Counted from the stretch's first letter, positions 1 through 10,407 are shown. The stretch: 34,278 bases of DNA from Salinicola peritrichatus (GCF_003206715.1 NZ_PZJU01000010.1:151614-185891), one strand, 5' to 3'. Numbers and translations are program-made. The notes: generated by a model from the sequence alone, not told the origin.

Positions 1-34
1 GATTCGCCTGCGCAGCCATTTAGGCAGTGTTTCC
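1..34. other. window edge downstream of the aminotransferase
   Basis: These 34 bases follow the stop of the first gene on the minus strand. An ATG on the minus strand at 17-19 opens a frame that runs off the window after five codons. It could be the start of the next operon gene, but no clear ribosome binding site precedes it and nothing can be said about its product. Confidence 0.15.
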
Positions 35-904
35 TTAGATCGCCCGGCGTCGGCTCTCCTCGATGTAGGCCTCGCGCAGCTTGAGGGCGACTTCGCCCGG
101 ACGGCCATCGCCGATCGCCACGTCGTCGACGGCAATCACCGGCGTGACGAAAGACGACGCCGAGGTGACGAAGCACTCCTTGGCCGCCTGGGCTTCCTCG
201 ACGCTGAATCCCCGCTCCTCGACCTCGAGCGATAGCGCCTCGGCGACTTCCATCACGACCGACCGGGTGATTCCTGGCAGAATCGCGTGGGAGAGCTCCC
301 GCGTCACCAGGGTGCCTTCATGCGTCAGCATCCAGGCGTTGTTGGAAGCGCCTTCGGTGATCCGGCCCGCTTCGACCATCCAGGCATCGTCGGCGCCGGC
401 GGCCTTGGCGGCCATCTTGGCCATCGCCGGATAGAGCAGTTGCACCGTCTTGATGTCGCGCCGCGCCCAGCGCAGATCCGGCTGGGTGGCGATTCGAATG
501 CCTTGCTTGCCGCCGAGGTTGTCGACCAGCGACTTCGCCTGGGTGAACAGCACCAGCGTGGGCGGCGTCGAGGCATCGGGATAGGCGAAATCGCGGTCGC
601 CGGCGCTGCCTCGGGTCAACTGGAGGTAGACCATTCCCTCTTCGAGCGCGTTGCGGCGTATCAATTCGCGATGGATCGCCAACAGTTCGTCGTCGTTCCA
701 TGGCAGCGGCAGTTCCAGCTCTCCCGCCGAGCGTGCCAGACGACGCATGTGGCCGGCGAAGTCGACCAGCTTGCCGTCGAGTACCGAACAAACCTCGTAG
801 ACACCGTCGGCGAACAGGAACCCGCGGTCGAAGACCGAGACCCTGGCTTCCCCTTCCGCGACATAATCGCCATTCACGTATACCGTACGTTGCGTCGTCA
901 TCAT
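35..904 (-). CDS. dat: class IV PLP-dependent D-amino-acid aminotransferase
   Basis: The product (about 289 aa) is a fold-type IV PLP aminotransferase of the D-alanine/branched-chain transaminase family, which moves the amino group of a D-amino acid to a 2-oxoacid in the cytoplasm. Visible family marks are the N-terminal VFDRGFLFADGVYE stretch, the Schiff-base lysine near residue 152 in DIKTVQLL, and the ITEGASNN phosphate-site motif. The length is normal for the family. The frame also opens at a GTG nine bases upstream, but the ATG at 902-904 overlaps the TAA of the preceding epimerase (TAATG), which implies translational coupling; a second ATG follows at 899-901 with better spacing from the GGGG upstream. 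It is the last gene of a three-gene operon with a DgcA-like racemase and a DgcN-like acetyltransferase, which favours D-amino acids over branched-chain L-amino acids as substrates. The exact substrate is not readable from sequence. Confidence 0.9.
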   Translation of the reverse strand: MMTTQRTVYVNGDYVAEGEARVSVFDRGFLFADGVYEVCSVLDGKLVDFAGHMRRLARSAGELELPLPWNDDELLAIHRELIRRNALEEGMVYLQLTRGSAGDRDFAYPDASTPPTLVLFTQAKSLVDNLGGKQGIRIATQPDLRWARRDIKTVQLLYPAMAKMAAKAAGADDAWMVEAGRITEGASNNAWMLTHEGTLVTRELSHAILPGITRSVVMEVAEALSLEVEERGFSVEEAQAAKECFVTSASSFVTPVIAVDDVAIGDGRPGEVALKLREAYIEESRRRAI

Positions 905-1884
905 TAGCCCCACAATGCCGGTTCTGCCGGATGAATCCCATCGCTATCGAAGCGCATGCCATGTTCGCGATCTCGTGCCAGCAGCAGTGGCCCGTCGAGA
1001 TCGACGATTGCCGCATCCTGCGCCACCAGCAGCGCCGGCGCCATCGACAACGACGAACCGACCATGCAGCCGACCATGATCCCGAATCCCCGGGCCTGGG
1101 CCTCGCGCTTGAGCGCCAGAGCCTCGGTCAAGCCGCCGCTCTTGTCGAGCTTGATATTGATCATGTCGTAGCGCCCCGCCAGCCCCGGCAAGGAGCTGCG
1201 GTCGTGGCACGCTTCGTCGGCACACACCGGCAGCGGACGTTCGATGCCGGCGAGATCGGCGTCGGCACCGGCCGGCAACGGCTGCTCGACCATGGCAATG
1301 CCCAACTCCACCAGCACCGGCGCCAACTGCTGATAGGCCGCCAGGTTCCAGCCCTCGTTGGCATCGACGATGATCCTGGCATCGGGCGCGCCTTCGCGAA
1401 CCGCGCGCAGCCGCTCGATGTCGCCCTCGCCACCCAGCTTGAGCTTGAGCAGCGGCTTGTCGGCATGGCGGCGCGCTTTCTCGCGCATCACTTCAGGCTT
1501 GTCCAGCGACAGCGTGAACGCCGTCACCATCGCGCGCGGTTCGTCCAGCCCCGCCAGCGCCCACACTGGCTTGCGGGCGCGCTTGGCTTCCAGGTCCCAG
1601 AAGGCGCAATCGACGGCATTGCGTGCCGCGCCGGCCGGCAAGCGGTTCTGCAGCTCGATCCGGTCGAGCCCGCGAGCCAGTTCGTCTTCCAGTGAACGAA
1701 CCTGGGCCATCACGCTGGAGATCGATTCCCCGTAGTGAGCATAGGGCACGCATTCGCCACGCCCGGTATGCAGCCCGTCGCTCAGCATAACGACCACGAC
1801 CCGTGCATCACTGCGCGAGCCACGGGAAATGGTGAAAACCTCGGCGAGCGGAAAAATCTGCTCCTCGACCGTCAACTTCAGCAT
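904..1884 (-). CDS. dgcA: enolase-superfamily epimerase, DgcA-like (N-acetyl-D-glutamate racemase or L-Ala-D/L-Glu epimerase)
   Basis: The product is a 326-aa member of the muconate-lactonizing/dipeptide-epimerase branch of the enolase superfamily. The catalytic set is complete: KxK at K147/K149, metal ligands D174 (VDAN), E200 (VEQP) and D223 (ADE), and the second catalytic lysine K245 in NIKLDKSGG. Classic annotation would be L-Ala-D/L-Glu epimerase (YcjG) of murein peptide recycling. The adjacent DUF1611 gene instead matches the DgcN-DgcA pair described for D-glutamate catabolism, where DgcA racemises N-acetyl-D-glutamate to N-acetyl-L-glutamate. The ATG at 1882-1884 was chosen because it overlaps the TGA of the upstream gene by seven bases (ATGCTGA) and matches the family N-terminus; the frame extends 18 codons further upstream inside dgcN without similarity. 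Family is certain, substrate is inferred from context. Confidence 0.88.
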   Translation of the reverse strand: MLKLTVEEQIFPLAEVFTISRGSRSDARVVVVMLSDGLHTGRGECVPYAHYGESISSVMAQVRSLEDELARGLDRIELQNRLPAGAARNAVDCAFWDLEAKRARKPVWALAGLDEPRAMVTAFTLSLDKPEVMREKARRHADKPLLKLKLGGEGDIERLRAVREGAPDARIIVDANEGWNLAAYQQLAPVLVELGIAMVEQPLPAGADADLAGIERPLPVCADEACHDRSSLPGLAGRYDMINIKLDKSGGLTEALALKREAQARGFGIMVGCMVGSSLSMAPALLVAQDAAIVDLDGPLLLARDREHGMRFDSDGIHPAEPALWG

Positions 1885-2879
1885 GCCAGTACCGCCTCCG
1901 CGAGACGCTGCGCCCCTTGGCGATAGGGATCGACACAAGGCAACGCCAGTCGCGCTTCGAGCTGCTCGAGATAGCGCTCGGCCTCCTCGGCGGGCATGCC
2001 GGAGGTATTGACCGACACGCCAACGACCTGGCAGGCGGGATTGACCACGCGCGCCAGCGGTAAAGCGATATCGCGCAGTTGCTCGAGCGTCGGCAACTGA
2101 TAGTGCGGCAGGCCGCGCATATGGGTTCGCGTCGGCTCATGGCACAGAATCAGCGCATCGGGCTGACCGCCATGAATCAACGCCATGGTGACGCCGGAAT
2201 AGGAAGGGTGGAACAGGCTGCCCTGCCCTTCGATGATGTCCCAGTGATCGTCATCGTTGTCCGGCGTCAGCCACTCGACCGCTCCCGCCATGAAATCGGC
2301 AACGACGGCATCGAGCGGCACCCCTTCGCCGGTGATCAGGATGCCGGTCTGGCCGGTGGCGCGAAAGGTCGACTTGGCGCCGCTTTCACGCATCGCCACG
2401 TCCAGCGCCAGCGCGGTATACATCTTGCCGATCGAGCAGTCGGTACCGACCGCCAGACAGCGCTTGCCGCGACGCGGCTTGCCATCGCCGATGGGATACT
2501 GCACCTGCGGCACGCGCACATCGAACAGACTGCCGCCATGTTGTTTTGCCGCCTCGACCAGTTCGGGCTCGTCACGTAGCAGGTTGTGCAGGCCCGAAGC
2601 GATATCCATGCCAGCCGCCAACGCCTGCTTGAGCACCGCGATCCAGCTACGCGAGATCACGCCCCCGCGGTTGGCCGCGCCGATCACCAGCGTCCTGGCA
2701 CCTTGTGCCACGGCTTCCTCGATGCTCAGGTCGGGCAGCTTCATATCGGCCTGACAGCCCGGTAAGCGCAACTGACCGAGGGCATACTCCGGACGCCAGT
2801 CACGAATGCCTTGAGCAACCTTGGCGGACAACGGATCGGGCACGTCGCCAAGAAAGAGTAAATAGGGAGTCTTGAGCAT
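1878..2879 (-). CDS. dgcN: DUF1611 protein, DgcN-like D-glutamate N-acetyltransferase
   Basis: This 333-aa protein belongs to DUF1611, which has a Rossmann-like N-terminal half and a P-loop-like C-terminal half. The P-loop-type motif GTDCSIGKM is at about residues 145-153, and conserved IEGQGSLFHP is at about 216-225. DUF1611 proteins paired with DgcA-like racemases were shown in marine bacteria to be D-glutamate N-acetyltransferases, the first step of a D-glutamate degradation route. The ATG at 2877-2879 begins the family-typical MLKTPYLLFLGD and has an AGAGAA ribosome site upstream; 13 extra upstream codons are unlikely to be translated. It heads the operon and overlaps dgcA by seven bases. 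The function assignment rests on remembered family knowledge plus the neighbouring genes, not on a search. Confidence 0.82.
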   Translation of the reverse strand: MLKTPYLLFLGDVPDPLSAKVAQGIRDWRPEYALGQLRLPGCQADMKLPDLSIEEAVAQGARTLVIGAANRGGVISRSWIAVLKQALAAGMDIASGLHNLLRDEPELVEAAKQHGGSLFDVRVPQVQYPIGDGKPRRGKRCLAVGTDCSIGKMYTALALDVAMRESGAKSTFRATGQTGILITGEGVPLDAVVADFMAGAVEWLTPDNDDDHWDIIEGQGSLFHPSYSGVTMALIHGGQPDALILCHEPTRTHMRGLPHYQLPTLEQLRDIALPLARVVNPACQVVGVSVNTSGMPAEEAERYLEQLEARLALPCVDPYRQGAQRLAEAVLAC

Positions 2880-3114
2880 CTTGTCGTTTCTCTGGATCGG
2901 TATTGAAGCGGGGGCCACCGTTTCGAGGCATGTTGAAACAAATTGCGGAGCTTGCCAAGCAGGTCATTAAACCCGGCCATCACAAAGAAGAAATTCAGGA
3001 TTTAACGCCAAAACAGAACCAAGCTTCAGAAAAATTCTCTATAAGCGATAGCAATAACATCAATTTCATCGAGGCTCATTTCGACAACGTCCCTCCCCTT
3101 GGGCCACAACAGGC
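2880..3114. other. intergenic region upstream of dgcN
   Basis: This 235-bp stretch lies between the end of the M18 aminopeptidase and the start of dgcN, both read on the minus strand. It is more AT-rich than its flanks and should hold the promoter of the dgcN operon, but no box pair stood out. A weak imperfect hairpin (one mismatch in a five-base stem) at about 3101-3116 overlaps the aminopeptidase stop and is followed by no T tract. A 17-codon frame at 3026-3079 is discussed among rejected items. Confidence 0.4.
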
Positions 3115-4443
3115 TCAGGCAATTTCGAGCGATGCCCGATCGAAGAACGCCTTGAGCGCCCGAATCAGGTATTCGGGATCGCGGGTACCGGCGGTTTCGC
3201 GGATCGAGTGCATGCCCCATTGCGGCACGCCGACATCGATGGTCGGCACGCCCAGCTCGGTCGCCGTGATCGGCCCGATGGTGCTGCCGCAACCCATGTC
3301 GGCACGGGTGACGAACTGCTGCACCGGCACGTCGGCTTCACGGCAGAGATCGTGGAACAGTGCCGCCGTGGCGCTGTTGGTGGCGTAACGCTGGCTGGCG
3401 TTGACCTTGATCACCGGGCCGGCGTTGAGCGCGGGCCCGTGGTGCGGGTCGTGCTTGTCGGCGAAGTTGGGGTGGACGGCATGGGCATTGTCGCAGGAGA
3501 TCATCATCGAGCGCTGGATCAGCCGTACGAAGCCCTCGTCGCCGCCCTCGTCACGATTCGCGCTTAGGGCCGCATTGACCCGCTTGAGTACGTCGGCCAG
3601 GAACGGCCCCTGGGCGCCACAGGCGCTGGCGCTGCCGACCTCTTCGTGGTCGTTGGCGACGAACACCGCGCCCCGGCTCCCGTCGGAGGCGAGCAGGGCC
3701 TCGACACCAATGAAACAGGAGAGCAGGTTGTCGAGTCGCGCGCTGGCGAGCATTTCACCGTTCACGCCGACGCGGGACGGCGGCTGGACGTCGTAGAAGC
3801 CGAGCTCGAAGTCGACGATGTCCGCTACTTCGATGGCGTGCTCGCGCTCGATCCACTGCTTTAGGAGGTGATCGAAATCAGGAGCCTCGCCACCCTGCAG
3901 GCACAGCGGCGCCATCTGGGTCTGGGGATTGAGCGCGCGTCCGCTGTTGGCTTCGCGGTCGAGATGAATGGCGAGACTGGGAATGATCGCGATGGGCTCG
4001 GCGACATTCAGCAATAACCCTTGCAGTCGCCCGTCGGCTCGACGAACATGCACCCGGCCGGCCAGACCGAGATCGCGATCGAACCAGGGTGCCAGCAAGG
4101 CACCGCCATAGACCTGGACGCCGAGTTGCAACCAACCCTTGTTGACGATCGCCGGCTGCGGTTTCAGCCGCAGCGCCGGGCTATCGGTATGCGCGCCGAC
4201 CATGCGCAGCGCATCGAGTGGCGACTCGGGCAGCTGCAGCGCGATCAGCGAGCTGTCGTTGCGCGTGACGTAGCATTTATCGCCCGGTGCCAGTTGCCAG
4301 CCGTCCGTCTCCTTGAGCGACCGATACCCGGCCGCTTCCAGGCGAGCGGCGAGGTTGGCCGTGGCATGCCAGGGAGAAGGCGAGCACTGGAGAAAATCGA
4401 TCAACCGATCGATGATGGCCGTGTCGGCTGCAAGGTCGGACAT
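3115..4443 (-). CDS. apeB: M18 family aminopeptidase (aspartyl aminopeptidase type)
   Basis: This 442-aa cytoplasmic zinc aminopeptidase of family M18 releases N-terminal residues, acidic ones preferentially in characterised members. The di-zinc site is visible in order: H85 in VGAHTDSP, D238 in ARLDN, E267/E268 in NDHEEVGS, D318 in CDNAHAVHP, and H412 in QWGMHSIRE near the C-terminus. The length matches bacterial members of about 430 aa, so the gene is intact. The start [19 protein letters not shown] is the normal family N-terminus. It is divergent from prc, with 190 bp between them, and appears to be a single-gene unit. The symbol follows Pseudomonas usage; many annotations leave the gene unnamed. 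Confidence 0.95.
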   Translation of the reverse strand: MSDLAADTAIIDRLIDFLQCSPSPWHATANLAARLEAAGYRSLKETDGWQLAPGDKCYVTRNDSSLIALQLPESPLDALRMVGAHTDSPALRLKPQPAIVNKGWLQLGVQVYGGALLAPWFDRDLGLAGRVHVRRADGRLQGLLLNVAEPIAIIPSLAIHLDREANSGRALNPQTQMAPLCLQGGEAPDFDHLLKQWIEREHAIEVADIVDFELGFYDVQPPSRVGVNGEMLASARLDNLLSCFIGVEALLASDGSRGAVFVANDHEEVGSASACGAQGPFLADVLKRVNAALSANRDEGGDEGFVRLIQRSMMISCDNAHAVHPNFADKHDPHHGPALNAGPVIKVNASQRYATNSATAALFHDLCREADVPVQQFVTRADMGCGSTIGPITATELGVPTIDVGVPQWGMHSIRETAGTRDPEYLIRALKAFFDRASLEIA

Positions 4444-4461
4444 GGTTTACCTCAGATGTCG

Positions 4462-4492
4462 GTCTGTAGTCAGACGGACTGACTGCTACAAT
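4462..4492 (+). promoter_or_regulatory. candidate extended -10 promoter of prc with overlapping inverted repeats
   Basis: TGCTACAAT at 4484-4492 is an extended -10 element (TGn plus TACAAT) with no good -35 box 17 bp upstream. Just upstream lie two overlapping perfect inverted repeats: GTCTG-TAGT-CAGAC at 4462-4475 and AGTCAG-ACGGA-CTGACT at 4468-4484. Such dyads in the -35 zone could bind an activator or repressor. A promoter here would give prc a leader of about 135 bases. This is motif reading only. Confidence 0.35.
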
Positions 4493-4633
4493 TGGTTTCG
4501 GACCTGAAAAAGATTCATGGATCCGGTGGTCTACAGGGTCTGTTGTCGTTTCATGCTCGGCCGCGCCGGGTTGCGCGGCAAATGGCAGCCCCTAAGGGAA
4601 TAGAGTGTACAGGAAACCGGGAGTGCTTCATTG

Positions 4634-6715
4634 ATGACCCTGACTGTCGCCGCTCGGCACGCGGCCATGTGTTTGCTATTGCTGGCATGGAGCGTCGTGG
4701 CGCTGGCCGGTCCCACACCTACGGACGATCAGCGCCAGGCGGCGATCGAAGTCGCCGAATCGCTGCAATACGGTCACTACGCCGACGTCGAAATCAACGA
4801 CGAATGGTCGCAGCGTGCATTCAAGCGGCTGCTGGATGTTCTCGACGAACAACGCGCCTATCTTCTGCGACGCGATATCGACAACTTCAGCGATCTGGAA
4901 ACGTCTCTCGACGACGCTGTCAAAAACGGCGACCTGGATCGTGTCTATGCATTCTATTCACACTATCAGGATCGCGTCGAAGCGCGTTTGCAGTGGTTGG
5001 TGGACAAAGTCGACCAGGGACTGGATTACGACTACACCACCAATGAACGGTTGGCATTGGATCGGAAGGACTCTCCGTGGGCGGGCAGCGAGGAAGCGCT
5101 TGACGATCTGTGGAACAAGCGGTTGAAAAATGCCGCGCTGACGCTGTCGCTCAGCGATCAGTCTGCCGAAGAGATTCAGAAGACGCTCCACGACCGCTAC
5201 GCCAACCAGCTCAACCGCGTCCGCCAGACCAACGCCGAGGACGTACTGGTGCTGTTCATGGCGGCGGTGACGGGCACCGTCGATCCGCACACCGAATATC
5301 TCTCTCCGCAACAGGGGGAATCCTTCGATATCCAGATGCGGTTGTCGTTGGAAGGGATCGGTGCGCTGCTGCAGAACGATGGCGAATACGTCAAGGTCTC
5401 CAGCCTCGTTCCCGGTGGCCCCGCCGACAAGAGTGGCGTATTGCAGCCGGCGGATCGCATCGTGGCCGTCGGCCAGGACAAAGATGGCGAAATGGTCAAC
5501 GTGGTCGGCATGCGCCTCGACGAAGTGGTCGATCTGATTCGCGGCCCCAAGGGTTCCACGGTGCGGCTCGAAATCATTCCGGCCAAGGCCGTCGACGTCA
5601 CCCGGACCCAGGAAATCCGAATCACCCGGGATACCGTCAAGCTCGAGGATCAGGCCGCGCATAGCCAAGTGGAAGAGGTCCAGCGCGACGGCCAGCCCCA
5701 CAAGATCGGGATCATCACGGTGCCGGCGTTCTACGTCGATTTCGATGCCTGGCAGGCCGGCGAATCCGATTATCGCAGCACGACTCGCGATGTTGCCAAG
5801 GAGATCGAGAAGCTAAAGGCGCAGAACGTCGAGGGCATCGTGCTCGACCTGCGCAACAACGGCGGCGGCGCATTGCAGGAAGCCAATTCGATGATCGGGC
5901 TGTTCATCGACCGCGGCCCCACGGTCCAGGTCCGTGACGCCCGTGGCCGCATCAATCTTTACGGCGATACCGATGCCGGCGTCGCCTATGACGGGCCGCT
6001 CGCCGTGCTGGTCAACCGCTTGTCGGCCTCGGCCTCCGAGATCTTCGCCGGCGCGATCCAGGATTACGGTCGCGGCCTGGTGCTCGGCAGTCGCACCTTC
6101 GGCAAGGGCACGGTACAGACATTGAGCGACCTCAGCCATGGTCAGATCAAGCTGACCCGCGCCAAGTTCTACCGTATCTCCGGCGAAAGCACGCAGCATC
6201 GGGGCGTCGAGCCGGATATTCTCTACCCCAGCCTGATCGACCCGGATCAGATCGGGGAGAGCGCGCTGGACAACGCGCTGCCCTGGGACCGGGTACGGCC
6301 GGTGCAGTACCGCCTCTACGGCGAACCCTGGCGCTATCTCGAAGCGCTCCAGGATCGTCACGAGCAGCGTATCGCCAACGACCCCGACTTCGTCTATCTG
6401 GAGAAGCAGGCGCAACTGAGCAAACGTCTACGCGAACAGCAGACCAGCATCAGCCTCAACAAGGAGCAGCGTCAGCGTGAAATGGATGCTCAGGAGTCCG
6501 AGCAACTCGCGCTCGAGAATCAACGTCGCCGCTCTCTCGGCCTGGAACCGCTGGATAACTGGGTCGACGCGCGCGGACAGGAAAGCGATGATGCCGCCAA
6601 CGGCGAGAGCGAACAGGCCGCCGATTCGGACGATGCCGAACCCATCGATCGTGCCGAGCTGCAGGAAACGGCGCAGATACTGCTCGACTACGTACAGTTG
6701 AAGCAGGCGCACTAA
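4634..6715 (+). CDS. prc: carboxy-terminal processing protease Prc/Tsp (S41)
   Basis: The product is a 693-aa periplasmic serine protease that degrades or trims proteins from their C-termini. A signal peptide covers about residues 1-25 (hydrophobic core LLLLAWSVVALA, then AGP). An N-terminal helical region is followed by a PDZ domain at about 235-320 and the S41 catalytic core with DLRNNGGG near 405-412. By alignment with the E. coli protease, the nucleophile is S466 in SASASEIF, with D477 and the general base K491 in FGKGTVQ; the 11- and 25-residue spacings match exactly. The C-terminal third is the Tsp-specific helical tail and is rich in Q, E and R. ATG at 4634 was chosen over the TTG just before it; GGGAG lies ten bases upstream. 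A terminator follows the stop, so it is probably monocistronic. Confidence 0.97.
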   Translation: MTLTVAARHAAMCLLLLAWSVVALAGPTPTDDQRQAAIEVAESLQYGHYADVEINDEWSQRAFKRLLDVLDEQRAYLLRRDIDNFSDLETSLDDAVKNGDLDRVYAFYSHYQDRVEARLQWLVDKVDQGLDYDYTTNERLALDRKDSPWAGSEEALDDLWNKRLKNAALTLSLSDQSAEEIQKTLHDRYANQLNRVRQTNAEDVLVLFMAAVTGTVDPHTEYLSPQQGESFDIQMRLSLEGIGALLQNDGEYVKVSSLVPGGPADKSGVLQPADRIVAVGQDKDGEMVNVVGMRLDEVVDLIRGPKGSTVRLEIIPAKAVDVTRTQEIRITRDTVKLEDQAAHSQVEEVQRDGQPHKIGIITVPAFYVDFDAWQAGESDYRSTTRDVAKEIEKLKAQNVEGIVLDLRNNGGGALQEANSMIGLFIDRGPTVQVRDARGRINLYGDTDAGVAYDGPLAVLVNRLSASASEIFAGAIQDYGRGLVLGSRTFGKGTVQTLSDLSHGQIKLTRAKFYRISGESTQHRGVEPDILYPSLIDPDQIGESALDNALPWDRVRPVQYRLYGEPWRYLEALQDRHEQRIANDPDFVYLEKQAQLSKRLREQQTSISLNKEQRQREMDAQESEQLALENQRRRSLGLEPLDNWVDARGQESDDAANGESEQAADSDDAEPIDRAELQETAQILLDYVQLKQAH

Positions 6716-6725
6716 CCTTCCCTGA

Positions 6726-6764
6726 AAACCTCGGCCCCATGCCTGGCGCATAGGGTCGAGGTTT
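6726..6764 (+). terminator. Rho-independent-type terminator hairpin of prc
   Basis: AAACCTCG at 6726-6733 pairs perfectly with CGAGGTTT at 6757-6764. Pairing continues through a G-T wobble and CCC/GGG, then after one mismatch through ATGC/GCAT around a five-base loop at 6743-6747. The hairpin starts ten bases after the prc stop. The following TTTGTTGACT is only a weak T tract. Confidence 0.7.
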
Positions 6765-6800
6765 GTTGACTCAATCAGCACGTTCGAATTACACCCCAAT

Positions 6801-7083
6801 GACGCCTTTCAGACGGCGCTGAATGGCGATCGCCCGTGCCGGGTCTGGCGTCATGGGTGAGGCGATTCGGGCATCTGAGTGATGCCCGAATCGCCGAACG
6901 GGTTGGCCATGGATGGCCAACCCCGGCCCTGCAAGCGGGACAGGATGTTTTAGCGCAGCAGGACGCCAGAGGCGCGTTGGGCAGGGATGCCCTTTCGCGC
7001 CGACCCGAGCACGGGCGATTGGCGTTCAGGGTTTCGCCGTCTGTGGCGTCAAAAAAGGGGAGCGCGAGGGGCTTGCCCCTCGC
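6801..7083. repeat. cluster of perfect inverted repeats in the prc-ligB intergenic region
   Basis: This non-coding stretch holds at least four clear dyads. A 15-bp perfect stem, 6861-6875 with 6881-6895, has loop TGAGT. A 10-bp stem, 6901-6910 with 6913-6922, follows it. A compound hairpin pairs GGCGCG 6971-6976 with CGCGCC 6996-7001, and GGGCA 6979-6983 with TGCCC 6988-6992, around a GGGA loop. A 9-bp stem, GCGAGGGGC 7064-7072 with GCCCCTCGC 7075-7083, completes the set. GACGCC/GGCGTC pairs (6801-6806 with 6847-6852; 6962-6967 with 7045-7050) may close larger domains. The rest of 6716-7233 shows no convincing gene; several open frames cross it but none has a ribosome site with coding character. 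It could be a REP-type or degenerate mobile repeat, or a structured RNA. Confidence 0.6.
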
Positions 7084-7132
7084 ATTCACGAGCGAAAGGG
7101 TGGCAAGGACTCGGTCAGTAGTAAGCTGATTT

Positions 7133-7141
7133 TGCTAGAAT
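7133..7141 (+). promoter_or_regulatory. candidate extended -10 promoter of ligB
   Basis: TGCTAGAAT is an extended -10 element whose hexamer TAGAAT matches five of six consensus positions. No good -35 lies at 16-18 bp. Transcription from it would begin about 85 bases before the ligB ATG. Confidence 0.3.
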
Positions 7142-7206
7142 TCGTCGCCTTGGCAAACGGTTAAAAGCTCTCTTCCCTCCAGAAATCCCCGCCTCGGTCG
7201 TTGTAA

Positions 7207-9003
<1,797 letters not shown>

Positions 9004-9153
9004 ATTCACAAAAACGGTTCATGGCATCGCCGTTACGTAGCGATACAGTGTCATCACGAATGCCGGCAGTGAGGCGGTTGAAGACCCGCGGATATCGGCG
9101 GGCACGCCTCCAGCTCCGATCCGGCTTCTCTTCGCTGCCTGCGCCGGGATGTC

Positions 9154-10407
9154 ATGATGTGTCCTCGACAGAGAACCTATCTTTTCCTTCAAGGGCCACC
9201 GTCGCCCTTCTTCCAGCAGTTGGGACAACGCCTCGTCGATGACGGCCATCGGGTGGTCAAACTGCATCTGCATCCCGGCGAACGTCTCTTCTGGCACCTC
9301 GGTTCCGAGGGGGTTTTCCGACATCCCCTGGCGTTGCTGCCTCATGTCCTGATGTCGCTGTGGCGACAGCACGGTATTACCGACCAGGTGCTGTTCCAGG
9401 ATTCTCGCCCCTGGCATCGGGAAGCCGTACTGCTCGCCCGCCGTTACGGGATTCGCAACCATGTCTTCGAAGACGGCTATCTGGCCCCGTTCTGGATTAC
9501 CCTCGAGCGCGAGGGCGCCCACCAGCGCTCGTTGCTTCCCCGAGATCCCGACTGGTTCCGGGAAATGTCGCCGCGTATCCCCCACATGCTGCCTCCGCGC
9601 CCGTTCCCCGGCCGGGGTGTCGGCCGCCGGACCTTCGCCACTCTCGACCGTTTGGTATCGCTGACCGCGCCCATGATGTCGGCCCGCCGCAGCCGGACGT
9701 CCCCCAGCATCGGCCCGATTCCTTCTTCGGACACGCCACGCCCGCACAAGGATGTCGAACGGCACCTCGCACACAAGGACACCGTCTGGCTACAGGACGG
9801 CCGCCCCTTTTTCGTGCTGTCGCCCGGCAACCATCTTCGCCAAGACCTCGACAAACCGGATGCAACGGCCGAGACGCACCGCCTGCTGGAAAGCGTGGTC
9901 GCCTCGTTCAGCCGCTTTGCCGCCCCGCATTGCCGACTGCTGATTCTCGACACCACCTCCCGTCAAGGCAACCGGGGGGGCCGGCGCTGGCAGCGCCGAC
10001 TATCGCGACTGTTCGATCTGGAGGGCCGCTTGGGTTATCGCTCCGCCACGACGCCGGAGCCATGGGTTTCCCACGCCAGTGGCTGGGTGACCATCGACGG
10101 CAACGACGCCCATTGGTCGCTGGAGCAGGAGTGCCCGACCTTTGCCTTGGGGCAGGCGACCTATTGCCTGCCGGGGCTCGCCTCGAGCAAGGGAATGGAC
10201 GAGTTCTGGCGCTATCCCGCCCTGCCCGACATACGTCTCTATCATGACTATCGTCGGGTGCTGATTTACACCACGCAGATCAATGGCGACTTCTATCTCC
10301 GCGGCGGACGCGACCTCGCCGTCATCAATGCCGTGGAAAGGCTGACGGGCGACGACTCGCCCATCGAGCGCCTGCTGCGCGAGTCGCGCGCCCCTGTCGC
10401 ATCCTGA
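9154..10407 (+). CDS. KpsS-like capsule polysaccharide protein (putative Kdo transferase)
   Basis: This 417-aa protein resembles the Capsule_synth (KpsS/LipB) family. Recognisable stretches are the N-terminal FLQGPPSPFFQQL, the GHRVVKLHLHPGE segment and EDGYLAPFWITLER. In ABC-dependent capsules KpsS adds the first Kdo of the linker to lysophosphatidylglycerol and KpsC extends it. No KpsC gene is in this window. Two ATGs are adjacent at 9154 and 9157, with GGGA about five bases upstream. It is the only capsule-related gene on the plus strand and converges on the glycosyltransferase operon, from which a MITE-like element separates it. The family call is fairly firm; the acceptor and sugar are inferred from the family. 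Confidence 0.8.
   Translation: MMCPRQRTYLFLQGPPSPFFQQLGQRLVDDGHRVVKLHLHPGERLFWHLGSEGVFRHPLALLPHVLMSLWRQHGITDQVLFQDSRPWHREAVLLARRYGIRNHVFEDGYLAPFWITLEREGAHQRSLLPRDPDWFREMSPRIPHMLPPRPFPGRGVGRRTFATLDRLVSLTAPMMSARRSRTSPSIGPIPSSDTPRPHKDVERHLAHKDTVWLQDGRPFFVLSPGNHLRQDLDKPDATAETHRLLESVVASFSRFAAPHCRLLILDTTSRQGNRGGRRWQRRLSRLFDLEGRLGYRSATTPEPWVSHASGWVTIDGNDAHWSLEQECPTFALGQATYCLPGLASSKGMDEFWRYPALPDIRLYHDYRRVLIYTTQINGDFYLRGGRDLAVINAVERLTGDDSPIERLLRESRAPVAS

Noticed and set aside
3026-3079. A 17-codon minus-strand frame with GGAGGG upstream between the M18 gene and dgcN
   Set aside because: The ribosome site is 11 bases from the ATG, the peptide has no recognisable character, and such short frames are expected by chance; it could be a leader peptide but nothing else supports this.
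6836-7164. Small plus-strand open frames in the prc-ligB gap
   Set aside because: They run through the palindrome cluster, overlap each other in different frames and show no protein motif; structured repeats explain the open frames.
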